Source: Prolixibacteraceae bacterium UBA6029 (lineage in GTDB: Bacteria > Bacteroidota > Bacteroidia > Bacteroidales > Prolixibacteraceae). Taken from it: a DNA stretch of 40,550 nucleotides. Where the stretch lies: assembly GCA_002429385.1 (NCBI GenBank), contig DIZL01000015.1, positions 22,438-62,987 of the forward strand, given 5' to 3'. The position numbers and the translations under genes are program-made. Below, piece by piece: positions 16,477-24,059 of this stretch. The notes under the pieces are model-generated. The model was given only the letters and a program-made list of their open reading frames with translations, searched no databases and was not told the origin of the DNA. The stretch's first letter is position 1; the number at the start of each line of letters is the position of its first letter.

Positions 16477-16512
16477 AAAAAGCGGTTTACTCAACAGAGT
16501 AAACCGCTTTTT
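16477..16512 (+). terminator. Rho-independent terminator of aspS
   Basis: A perfect 15-bp stem (16477-16491 with 16498-16512) with a 6-nt loop CAACAG has a GC-rich core AGCGGTTTAC, and its 3' arm ends in a T tract continuing to TTCTATTTT. It starts 20 nt after the aspS stop codon. Confidence 0.93.
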
Positions 16513-16568
16513 CTATTTTGAAGGATTTTAACCGGTGAAATATACCCCCGTTAAAGAGAATTTGGTTC

Positions 16569-16874
16569 TTAAAAGAACCCAAGCTCGAGGCGGGCTTCTT
16601 CGCTCATCATTGATTTATCCCAGGGCGGGTCAAAAGTCAGCTCCACATCGACTTCCTTCACAGTATCTATCGCAAGTGCAGCCTGACGTACATCTTCAAC
16701 CAGCATATCCGCAACCGGGCATCCGGGTGAGGTAAGCGTCATTATAATATTTGCCTTGTTCGTATCATCGATGTCAACGTTATAGACTAATCCCAGGTCG
16801 TAAATGTTAACCGGTATCTCGGGGTCGTAGACGTCTTTCAGATGTTCAATAATCAAGTCAATTCTGTTATCCAT
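16569..16874 (-). CDS. SufT-like MIP18/DUF59 iron-sulfur assembly protein
   Basis: This 101-residue protein is a complete DUF59 (MIP18-like, formerly PaaD-like) domain. It contains DVYDPEIPVNIYDLGLVY near 14-31 and TSPGCPVADM with the conserved Cys52. Such proteins help mature or deliver Fe-S clusters, and in Bacteroidota the gene is commonly found in the suf cluster. It begins 3 nt after the sufE stop codon, so the two form a short operon. The protein ends ELGFF, and its stop falls about 55 nt from the aspS terminator that lies on the opposite side of the convergent gap. Confidence 0.9.
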   Translation of the reverse strand: MDNRIDLIIEHLKDVYDPEIPVNIYDLGLVYNVDIDDTNKANIIMTLTSPGCPVADMLVEDVRQAALAIDTVKEVDVELTFDPPWDKSMMSEEARLELGFF

Positions 16875-16877
16875 TAC

Positions 16878-17309
16878 TCATTCTCCTTTCTCTGAAATTC
16901 TTTTATATGCAACAGCATAGAGTTTAATTTGTTTGATCATCGAAAGCAATCCGTTCGACCGGGTAGGGGTCAGATGCTGATTCAGACCAATCGCTTCTAC
17001 AAAAAACAATTCATTATCAATGATTTCATCTGGTGTCCGGTTGGATACTACCCGCAACAAGAGAGCGACTAATCCCTTGACGATTATAGCATCGCTTTCG
17101 CCCCTGAAAACAATCTTCCCGTCGATAAATTCAGAAACAAGCCACACTCTCGATTGGCAACCCCTGATCAGGTGTTCATCGGTCTTCTCCTTCGGGTCCA
17201 GATCTTTCAGGTCGTTGCCCAATTCGATCAGGTAGCTGTATTTATCCATCCAGTCTTCGTAAACCGAAAACTCCTCAATAATCTCCTGCTGTACTTCGTT
17301 TATGGTCAT
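16878..17309 (-). CDS. sufE: SufE-type cysteine desulfuration protein
   Basis: SufE accepts sulfane sulfur from the cysteine desulfurase SufS and passes it to the SUF scaffold. The 143-residue product shows the family signature: YLIELGNDLKDLDP near 26-39, then IRGCQSRVWL with the acceptor Cys51, and the later stretch NRTPDEIIDNELFFVEAIGLNQHLTPTR, split here as NRTPDEI, GLNQHL and TPTRSNGL. It is followed at 3 nt by the DUF59 gene. Its likely partner sufS lies about 1.6 kb upstream on the same strand, separated by a toxin-antitoxin pair and an oppositely directed rubrerythrin gene. Confidence 0.94.
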   Translation of the reverse strand: MTINEVQQEIIEEFSVYEDWMDKYSYLIELGNDLKDLDPKEKTDEHLIRGCQSRVWLVSEFIDGKIVFRGESDAIIVKGLVALLLRVVSNRTPDEIIDNELFFVEAIGLNQHLTPTRSNGLLSMIKQIKLYAVAYKRISEKGE

Positions 17310-17502
17310 TAACTAAAGCTTAAAGGATGCAAATGTCGGTATTTTTTGTTTCCATTCAAAAATAAATCTTTCAACCATTCGAATCCTTAAGAAAGCTTAA
17401 CAAATTAGGCTGTTCATTCACCTGAAGGATTAATAGACTCCATACACATGGAATTTGCCATTAAATGAATCTAAATTAAGTAAAATTCTTTTTCGCAACA
17501 GA

Positions 17503-17510
17503 TAAATTTG
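17503..17510 (+). promoter_or_regulatory. Possible -7 box for the rubrerythrin gene
   Basis: TAAATTTG fits TAnnTTTG and lies 47 nt upstream of the rubrerythrin ATG in otherwise AT-rich DNA. No convincing -33 element is visible. Confidence 0.38.
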
Positions 17511-17557
17511 TAATTTTATAGGTCAGTAAAATAAATAACCAAAAAGATAAATTAAAT

Positions 17558-18133
17558 ATGGAATCATTAGCTGGATCACAAACAGAAAAAAACCTGCTGA
17601 AAGCCTTTGCAGGAGAATCACAGGCCCGTAACCGCTACGATTTTTTTGCCAAGGTAGCCATGAAGGAAGGATTGGAACAAATTGCAGCACTCTTTGAAGA
17701 AACCGCCATGAACGAACGTTCGCACGCCAAGCAGTTCTTCAAACAATTGGAAGGCAGAGCGGTAGAAATTACGGCTACTTATCCTGCCGGGAAGATAGGC
17801 ACTACTTTGGAAAACCTGAAAGCTGCAGCCGAAGCTGAAAACGAGGAGTGGACTGATTTATATCCTGAATTTGGCCGCATTGCTGACGAAGAGGGATTCA
17901 AACGGATTGGTTTGCTTTTCAGAATGATTGCGAAAGTTGAAGAAGCTCACGAAAAACGTTACCGTAAACTATACCAGAGTCTTGAAGAAGGTAAAGTGTT
18001 TGAACGCGAAGGCAAAGTCGTATGGAAATGCCGTGTTTGCGGATTCCTGCACGAAGGGACCAAACCCCCATTGAAATGTCCGGTATGTGAACATCCACAG
18101 GCTTATTTCGAGATTGAGGCAGAGAATTATTAG
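17558..18133 (+). CDS. Rubrerythrin
   Basis: Rubrerythrin is a cytoplasmic non-haem iron peroxidase that removes hydrogen peroxide in anaerobes and microaerophiles. The 191-residue protein has the ferritin-like four-helix diiron domain (about 1-145; ligand candidates Glu20, Glu53, His56, Glu94/97, Glu128, His131) and a C-terminal rubredoxin domain with Cys158, Cys161, Cys174 and Cys177 in CxxC pairs. The order is the classical one, not reverse rubrerythrin. It faces away from sufE, sharing a 248-nt upstream region. Its place among iron-sulfur genes fits oxidative-stress defence. A purine-rich tract follows its stop codon. Confidence 0.96.
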   Translation: MESLAGSQTEKNLLKAFAGESQARNRYDFFAKVAMKEGLEQIAALFEETAMNERSHAKQFFKQLEGRAVEITATYPAGKIGTTLENLKAAAEAENEEWTDLYPEFGRIADEEGFKRIGLLFRMIAKVEEAHEKRYRKLYQSLEEGKVFEREGKVVWKCRVCGFLHEGTKPPLKCPVCEHPQAYFEIEAENY

Positions 18134-18215
18134 TCATTGGGAAAAAGGAAGTAGGAAAAGGGAAAGAATGGATAGTGGACAGTATTCGCAAACGGATTGG
18201 ATTTAAAACCAATGA

Positions 18216-18530
18216 TTAAGTCCCTATTCTTTCTTCCCATTTTTCAGGGTTTTGGTATGTGCAGAAAACAGCTTTAATGCTTACTGTTTTCTGTTGCATA
18301 AGTATTTGGTAATGGATAGCGTATGGAGATTTTTTAACTTTCATACAACGTATATCGTCGTAACGTACAGCGAAAGAAGTATAGTTCTTTTTTAAAAAGT
18401 CAAAATGCTGGTCAACTGTATGAAAAAAGTGTTTTCCCAAACCGTCTTGCTTTTGGTTATAATAATCAACTGCCTTTTGTATATCTTCAAATGCTTCAGG
18501 TTCAATATCAATGGAAAATTTCTTTAGCAT
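18216..18530 (-). CDS. RelE/ParE-superfamily toxin
   Basis: The 104-residue protein looks like a RelE/ParE-fold toxin: EPEAFEDIQKAVDYYNQKQDGLGKHF at the N terminus, split here as EPEAFEDIQ and YYNQKQDGLGKHF, the core IRCMKVKKSPYAIHYQI, and a C-terminal strand VFCTYQNPEKW. ParE members poison gyrase and RelE members cleave mRNA on the ribosome; the sequence alone does not decide between them. Its start overlaps the antitoxin gene by 7 nt, a sign of translational coupling. It lies between sufS and rubrerythrin. Confidence 0.88.
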   Translation of the reverse strand: MLKKFSIDIEPEAFEDIQKAVDYYNQKQDGLGKHFFHTVDQHFDFLKKNYTSFAVRYDDIRCMKVKKSPYAIHYQILMQQKTVSIKAVFCTYQNPEKWEERIGT

Positions 18531-18739
18531 TTAATTTTGTGTTTTACTTCATCCCATTTTAAAAGCACAGAAGGGTCACTTTCACTTGCTTTCATTCGTT
18601 GGCGGACTATTTGTTTCTGTTCTTCCGGTATTACAAAATCTTCAATCGTTTCAATTCGCTTCACAAAAGAAAGGCTCTTCAAAAGCTCAATAAAAAGGGA
18701 TTCTTTATTATCGGGTATCGTAACAGCAATTTGTTTCAT
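18524..18739 (-). CDS. Antitoxin partner of the RelE/ParE-type toxin
   Basis: This 71-residue charged protein (MKQIAVTIPDNKESLFIELL...) precedes and overlaps the toxin gene by 7 nt. Its N terminus has a short beta-strand-like start followed by helices, and the C-terminal half (EEQKQIVRQRMKASESDPSV) resembles the toxin-wrapping tail of addiction-module antitoxins, with the WDEVKHKI ending often seen there. It should neutralise the toxin and probably represses the pair's promoter. The family is not recognised beyond 'addiction module antitoxin'. Confidence 0.8.
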   Translation of the reverse strand: MKQIAVTIPDNKESLFIELLKSLSFVKRIETIEDFVIPEEQKQIVRQRMKASESDPSVLLKWDEVKHKIKC

Positions 18740-18917
18740 AGTCGTTGTAATTTAAAAAGTTATTAAAAAGCAGCAATATTTTAAGTTCTATACTTTCGAT
18801 GAAGCCTTGTTTTATCAAGTTTCAGCAAATATACATTACTATTGTTGCCATATTAGAATTTTGAATCAAAGTTAATAAAAAGGAAATGAAGCTTCTTTTT
18901 ATTGAACCCTTTTTAAT

Positions 18918-20132
18918 TTAAAACATGCTGATAACCTTCTTCAATGCTTCAATAAACACATCGATTTCCTCTTTGGTATTGTAGAATGCCAATGACACGC
19001 GGACAGTTCCCTGGATGTTGAAATGGTCCATCAGCGGGTCAGCACAATGGTGACCTGTGCGGACGGCAATGCCAAACTTATCGAGCATAGTACCTAAATC
19101 AAAGAAATGGACACCATCTACGTTGAAAGATATTACTCCTGATTTACCGGGCTGGTTGCCATAAATACGCACCCCCATTTGTGTAAGTTTAGCAGTGGCA
19201 TAATTCAGCAGTTCGGTTTCCCATGAAGCTGCGTTTTCTATTCCAATATTTTGAAGGTAATCAATGGCTGCTCCGAAAGCTATTACTCCGCTGATATTTG
19301 GAGTTCCGGCTTCGAATTTATAAGGTAATTCGTTGTAAGTAGTACCTGAAAATTTGACTTCCGAGATCATCTCCCCACCACCCTGGTAGGGTGGCATTTG
19401 TTCAAGCAACTCTTTTTTTCCATAGAGTACACCCACTCCGTTGGGGCCATACATTTTGTGTGCCGAAAAAGCATAAAAGTCAACATCCAGATCCTGAACG
19501 TCAATTAGAAGATGTGCGGCAGCCTGCGCCCCGTCGACAAGGATCCGAACCCCTTTGGAATGAGCAATCCGGGCAATTTCCTGAATAGGGTTTCTGGTTC
19601 CCAGTACGTTCGAAACATGTGTCACTGCAATGAGTCTGGTACGTTCAGTAATTAATGTATCAAGTTGCTCAATCAGTAAACGTCCGTTATTATCGATTGG
19701 CAGCATGATGATTTTGGCACCCTTCCGACCTGCCAATAGTTGCCAGGGAACAATATTCGAATGGTGTTCCATCTCGGAGACTATGATTTCATCGCCTTCG
19801 TGAATAAATGACTCCCCAAACGAAAAGGCAACCAGGTTAACACTTTCCGTAGTTCCCTTTGTAAAGATAATTTGATCACTGCTTTCGGCATTGATCAGGT
19901 TACGGACTTTTGCACGCGTTTCTTCGTATGCCATGGTGGCTTTATCGGCCAGAAAATGCGCTGCACGGTGAATGTTTCCATAGTATTCGGTATAGGTTCT
20001 GATAAGCGCATCGATAACCTGCTGCGGACGTTGTGTCGTGGCTGCATTATCAAAATAAACCAGTGGACGGTTGTATATCTTTTGTTGAAGTATCGGAAAA
20101 TCCGCTCTTATTTTATCTATGTCAAGGCTCAT
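18918..20132 (-). CDS. sufS: SufS-type cysteine desulfurase
   Basis: SufS is a PLP enzyme that takes sulfur from L-cysteine for Fe-S cluster assembly. The 404-residue product has YFDNAATTQRP near the N terminus, EMEHHSNIVPW, VDGAQAAAH, the PLP lysine in FSAHKMYGP (Lys226), and the catalytic Cys363 in RTGHHCADPLM, which identifies the SufS/group II class rather than IscS. The ATG at 20132 (MSLDIDKIRADFP) is chosen; 16 extra residues to an upstream ATG at 20180 are AT-rich and not conserved. The scaffold genes sufBCD are not in the window: the next gene upstream is a divergent peptidase. Confidence 0.96.
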   Translation of the reverse strand: MSLDIDKIRADFPILQQKIYNRPLVYFDNAATTQRPQQVIDALIRTYTEYYGNIHRAAHFLADKATMAYEETRAKVRNLINAESSDQIIFTKGTTESVNLVAFSFGESFIHEGDEIIVSEMEHHSNIVPWQLLAGRKGAKIIMLPIDNNGRLLIEQLDTLITERTRLIAVTHVSNVLGTRNPIQEIARIAHSKGVRILVDGAQAAAHLLIDVQDLDVDFYAFSAHKMYGPNGVGVLYGKKELLEQMPPYQGGGEMISEVKFSGTTYNELPYKFEAGTPNISGVIAFGAAIDYLQNIGIENAASWETELLNYATAKLTQMGVRIYGNQPGKSGVISFNVDGVHFFDLGTMLDKFGIAVRTGHHCADPLMDHFNIQGTVRVSLAFYNTKEEIDVFIEALKKVISMF

Positions 20133-20381
20133 AAGTACTTGTTTTATATTAACAACTGAATTGAAGGTCATGTTGTTCATTTCTACCGGTCAAAGATAAA
20201 AGAATAAAGCATTGCTTATCTTTTGAATGGTACTTCAGTTGAAAGACTGTGTCGCAAATGGCTATAGGATTAAAAGTCCATGTTTCACAGGCTAAGGAAT
20301 TAATCTTTTTTACCAAACTACATTATCAGTCTGGATTATTGGTTATTTTTATGGCGGTTAAATCTAATAAATTCAGATCTC

Positions 20382-21752
20382 ATGAAGTTAATGTTATTCC
20401 TGGTTATTTTTCTGACAGCAGGTTCGCTGTTGGCACAAAATCTTTCAAAGGCAGAATTGAATCAGATTCAGTCAGGGTTTAAAAAGGATGCGTATACAAA
20501 GGCGATGCAGAATGCACTTTCGTCGAATGATATCACCCAGCTGGCATGGAACCGTGAGAATGTCGGAACGACCGATCAACTGTTTACCTATCGGGTGGAT
20601 GTCAGCGGAATTACAGATCAGAAGAAATCAGGCCGCTGCTGGATGTTTAGCTCACTGAATTTATTCAGGCCAATGGCCATGAAGCAGTTTAATCTTTTGG
20701 AGTTTGAGTTTTCGGAGAATTACCTCTATTTCTGGGATTTGATTGAGAAATCGAACCTCTTTCTGAATAATACGATGAACTCAGCTTCACTCCCGATTGA
20801 TGACCAGAAAGTAAAATGGTACCTGCATTCACCGATTGATGATGGCGGACAATGGAGCAACTTTGTCAATCTGGCAAAGAAATATGGCATGGTTCCCAAA
20901 GAAGCGATGCAAGAAACCAATTCGAGTGAAAATACGGCATCAATGATCAAGTTCATCAATACTAAGTTGCGGGAAGATGCCCTCGAAATGCGGGAAAAGG
21001 TTACTGCAAAAATTGATCAGAAGAAGCTGGCTGCCCGCAAACTTGAAATGCTTTCGGATGTTTACCGCATGCTTGCACTTAACCTGGGTGAACCGCCCAG
21101 TGAGTTTCAATGGCGTTTCAAAAACAAAGACAAGAAAATAAGCGAGACAAAGACCTACACTCCACTTAGCTTTATGGGAGATGTATTTGGGCAAACCAAG
21201 CTCGATGATTATGTGATGATCATGAACGATCCTTCGCGCCCCTTTTGGAAGCATTACGAAATCGAGAACTACCGAAATACACAGGAAGGTGATAACTGGC
21301 ACTATGTGAACTTACCAAATGATGCTATTAAGGAATTTTGTATCGCTTCGATCAAGAATAATGAGGCACTTTATGCCTCCTGTGATGTAGCCAAACAGTT
21401 GCGCAGGGATGTTGGTATTCTGGATGTGAAAAACTTCGATTATGAGTCAGTATATGGGGTGAAATTTGGCATGAATAAGGCTCAGCGCATTCAGACCGGC
21501 GAAAGCGGTTCAAGCCACGGAATGGCATTAATCGCAGTTGATGTTGACAGTCTGCAAAAGCCCATCAAGTGGCAGTTTGAAAACAGCTGGGGACCAACGG
21601 CTGGAGAAAAGGGTTATCTCACCTTTACCGATGCCTGGTTCAATGAATATATGTACCGGTTTGTGGTGAATAAAAAATACCTCACAGAGAAAGTACTTGA
21701 AATATACAGGCAAAAGCCTGAAATGCTGCCACCATGGGATCCGATGTTTTAG
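20382..21752 (+). CDS. Secreted bleomycin-hydrolase-type aminopeptidase (C1B)
   Basis: This 456-residue cysteine peptidase belongs to the papain-like C1B family (PepC/bleomycin hydrolase). The catalytic residues are all visible: Cys86 in KSGRCWMFS, His379 in GSSHGMALI and Asn401 in FENSWGP. The N terminus is a signal peptide (MKLMLFLVIFLTAGSLLAQ, cut probably after LLAQ), so unlike cytoplasmic PepC it should be periplasmic or outer-membrane located. Exported C1B peptidases are frequent in Bacteroidota. It trims N-terminal residues from peptides. The DapF-like gene begins 36 nt after its stop, so an operon is possible. Confidence 0.94.
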   Translation: MKLMLFLVIFLTAGSLLAQNLSKAELNQIQSGFKKDAYTKAMQNALSSNDITQLAWNRENVGTTDQLFTYRVDVSGITDQKKSGRCWMFSSLNLFRPMAMKQFNLLEFEFSENYLYFWDLIEKSNLFLNNTMNSASLPIDDQKVKWYLHSPIDDGGQWSNFVNLAKKYGMVPKEAMQETNSSENTASMIKFINTKLREDALEMREKVTAKIDQKKLAARKLEMLSDVYRMLALNLGEPPSEFQWRFKNKDKKISETKTYTPLSFMGDVFGQTKLDDYVMIMNDPSRPFWKHYEIENYRNTQEGDNWHYVNLPNDAIKEFCIASIKNNEALYASCDVAKQLRRDVGILDVKNFDYESVYGVKFGMNKAQRIQTGESGSSHGMALIAVDVDSLQKPIKWQFENSWGPTAGEKGYLTFTDAWFNEYMYRFVVNKKYLTEKVLEIYRQKPEMLPPWDPMF

Positions 21753-21788
21753 TCATTAAATATAACAACTCAGAAAAACAGATAAGCC

Positions 21789-22655
21789 ATGCAAAACTTT
21801 TTTGTCAAATCACACGGTCTCGGAAATGACTATTTTGTCCTGAATGAAGCTGAGCTTTCTTTCAGCCTGAACGAAAAAAACATACAGTTGCTTTGCGATG
21901 TCCATTATGGTATTGGTTCTGATGGCATCCTATTGAAAGTCGCCTCAGCAAAAGCTGACTTTGGCCTGAAGATATATAATCCCGATGGCTCGGAAGCCGA
22001 GAAAAGCGGCAACGGTCTGCGCATCTTTGCCAAATACCTGTACGATTACGGACATACTTCAGGCAAAGTGTTTACCATCGGGACCTTGGGAGGAATGGTT
22101 ACTGCAGAAGTAAGCCGCGAAACCAATGGTAAGGCCAATCAGGTAAAAGTTGACATGGGGAAGGCCATTTTTACGTCTCATAAAGTACCGGTAATATGCG
22201 ATGAATCGGAATGTTTCGATCATCCGCTGAATATCGTTGACGAGACCTACCTGATCAACTGTGTTTCAGTAGGTAATCCACATTGTGTTATTGTGTGTAG
22301 TAAGTTGACCAAGGCTGAAATTATAAAGCATGGTTCAGAAATTGAGAATCATCCAATGTTTCCGAACCGTATTAATGTACAGTTCGCCAAAGTTTTATCC
22401 CGCAACGAAGTTGAAATTCTCATCTGGGAACGAGGTGCCGGCTATACTTTAGCTTCAGGCAGTTCGTCCTGTGCCGTGGCGGCCATCATGGTCAAAAAGG
22501 GACTTACCGACCGAAAGCTGAGTGTTAAAATGCCAGGAGGAACGCTTCAGATTGAAATTGACGATGCATGGAACATACGCATGGAAGGTGAAGTTAAAGA
22601 AATTGTTTCAGGCTTTTTAAGTGATGAATTGATAGCAGATGTGCTTTGTATCTGA
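21789..22655 (+). CDS. DapF-like epimerase with Ser in place of both catalytic Cys
   Basis: The 288-residue protein has the diaminopimelate epimerase fold signature: SHGLGNDYFVL near 8-18, NPDGSEAEKSGNGLRIF at 64-80, SVGNPHCVI near 160-168, and ERGAGYTLASGSSSCAV at 214-230. Canonical DapF interconverts LL- and meso-diaminopimelate with two Cys acting as acid and base (Cys73 and Cys217 in the Haemophilus enzyme). Here both are Ser, at residues 73 (codon AGC) and 223 (TCA); a Cys lies five residues further on at 228. The protein is full length with all other motifs intact, so this is not decay. It could be a Ser-based epimerase, an epimerase for another substrate, or a non-catalytic paralogue. 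The LysA-like gene follows after 40 nt. Confidence 0.85.
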   Translation: MQNFFVKSHGLGNDYFVLNEAELSFSLNEKNIQLLCDVHYGIGSDGILLKVASAKADFGLKIYNPDGSEAEKSGNGLRIFAKYLYDYGHTSGKVFTIGTLGGMVTAEVSRETNGKANQVKVDMGKAIFTSHKVPVICDESECFDHPLNIVDETYLINCVSVGNPHCVIVCSKLTKAEIIKHGSEIENHPMFPNRINVQFAKVLSRNEVEILIWERGAGYTLASGSSSCAVAAIMVKKGLTDRKLSVKMPGGTLQIEIDDAWNIRMEGEVKEIVSGFLSDELIADVLCI

Positions 22656-22662
22656 AAAGCTG

Positions 22663-22670
22663 TAAATTTG
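22663..22670 (+). promoter_or_regulatory. Possible -7 box between the dapF-like and lysA-like genes
   Basis: TAAATTTG fits TAnnTTTG, 25 nt before the lysA-like ATG. A TTTG lies at 22645-22648 but the 14-nt spacing is shorter than usual. It may provide an internal promoter. Confidence 0.35.
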
Positions 22671-22695
22671 CAGCACAATATATTTAAGAATCAGA

Positions 22696-23961
22696 ATGAC
22701 AACAAAACAAATTCCCTTCTCGAAACTGCAACTCGGAAAAATAATAGAGCAATATCCCACCCCTTTTCATATATACGACGAAAAAGGTATCCGCGAATAC
22801 GCCCGTAAGTTCACCAAAGCATTTTCATGGAATCCGGGTTTCAAGGAATTCTATGCTATTAAATCGGCACCAAATCCTTACCTGATGAAGATCATGCGTG
22901 AGGAAGGTTTTGGAATTGATTGCAGTTCTATTGCCGAACTTATACTTGCTGAAAAGTTAGGTATGTCGGGCGACGAAATCATGTTTACCTCGAATGACAC
23001 ACCTGCTTATGAATACAAGAAGGCCATTGACCTTGGTGCTATCATCAATCTTGATGATATTTCGCACATCGAATACCTCGAAAAGAATGTAGGATTACCT
23101 GAACTTGTTTGCTTTCGATACAATCCTGGTGCACTGAAAGAAGGAAATACAATCATTGGCCATCCTGAGGAAGCCAAATACGGGTTTACACGCGAACAAC
23201 TGTTCGAAGGCTACCAGATGTTGAAAGACAAAGGGGTAAAACGGTTCGGATTGCATACCATGGTGGCTTCCAACGAACTGGACACAGCATACTTTGTTGA
23301 AACTGCAGAGATTCTGTTCGACCTGATTGTGGAAATTAACCAGAAAATGGGGATCAGGATTGAATTTGCCAACCTTGGAGGAGGCATCGGAATACCCTAT
23401 CGTCCAACCGAACACCCAGTTGATTTGGATTTTATGAGCCAGGGAATAAAAAAACTCTATCATGAAAAGATTGAAGCCAATGGTCTTGCACCCTTAAGTA
23501 TTTATTTTGAATCGGGTCGTGCGATGACTGGTCCTTTTGGATTTCTGGTTTCGCAGGTTCTTCATATCAAAAAAACGTTCAAACAATACGCCGGTCTCGA
23601 TTCTTCCATGGCGAACCTGATGCGGCCCGCCTTGTACGGATCATACCATCACATTACTGTGATGGGTAAGGAATACGAGCCGAAGAGCGAAGTATATGAT
23701 GTTACGGGATCACTTTGTGAGAACAACGATAAGTTTGCCATTAACCGTAGTCTTCCAGTGATGGAACCTGGCGACCTGGTGGTCATTCATGATACGGGTG
23801 CACACGGGCATTCTATGGGATTCAACTACAACGGGAAATTACGCTCGGCTGAATTGCTGTTGCGTGAAAATGGTGAAGTTGTTCAGATTCGCCGTGCCGA
23901 AACATTGGATGACTATTTTGCTACTCTGGACTTTGAAGGAGTAAGAGATTTTAAGGTATAA
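22696..23961 (+). CDS. LysA-like PLP decarboxylase (fold type III), divergent
   Basis: The 421-residue protein resembles diaminopimelate decarboxylase, which turns meso-DAP into L-lysine. The PLP lysine is Lys56 in FYAIKSAPNP; LGGGIGIPYRP binds the cofactor phosphate; ESGRAMTGPFG and SLCENND (Cys341, Glu342) form the substrate side; GAHGHSMGFNYNGKLRSAE is near the C terminus. Typical LysA has YAxKAN at the lysine and GAYGxxMxSNYN near the end, so this is a divergent branch and may use another amino acid. It sits 40 nt behind the Ser/Ser DapF-like gene, suggesting a shared pathway. It is followed by a terminator at 23987-24025. Confidence 0.82.
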   Translation: MTTKQIPFSKLQLGKIIEQYPTPFHIYDEKGIREYARKFTKAFSWNPGFKEFYAIKSAPNPYLMKIMREEGFGIDCSSIAELILAEKLGMSGDEIMFTSNDTPAYEYKKAIDLGAIINLDDISHIEYLEKNVGLPELVCFRYNPGALKEGNTIIGHPEEAKYGFTREQLFEGYQMLKDKGVKRFGLHTMVASNELDTAYFVETAEILFDLIVEINQKMGIRIEFANLGGGIGIPYRPTEHPVDLDFMSQGIKKLYHEKIEANGLAPLSIYFESGRAMTGPFGFLVSQVLHIKKTFKQYAGLDSSMANLMRPALYGSYHHITVMGKEYEPKSEVYDVTGSLCENNDKFAINRSLPVMEPGDLVVIHDTGAHGHSMGFNYNGKLRSAELLLRENGEVVQIRRAETLDDYFATLDFEGVRDFKV

Positions 23962-23986
23962 AAGGCACAGATCTTCTGCTTAGTTG

Positions 23987-24025
23987 GGAAAAGGATGTTG
24001 AATTTACGATTTAGCATCCTTTTTC
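23987..24025 (+). terminator. Probable terminator after the lysA-like gene
   Basis: AAAAGGATG at 23989-23997 pairs with CATCCTTTT at 24015-24023 around a 17-nt loop, followed by T-rich DNA (TTCTTATATTT). It lies about 26 nt after the stop codon and 35 nt before the glycosyltransferase start. Confidence 0.65.
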
Positions 24026-24059
24026 TTATATTTAGATCGTATTTCGTAAAAAGGAGATC

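Noticed and set aside
20249..20482. 77-codon ORF overlapping the signal peptide of the C1B peptidase
   Set aside because: It is out of frame with a strong gene and has no recognisable features.
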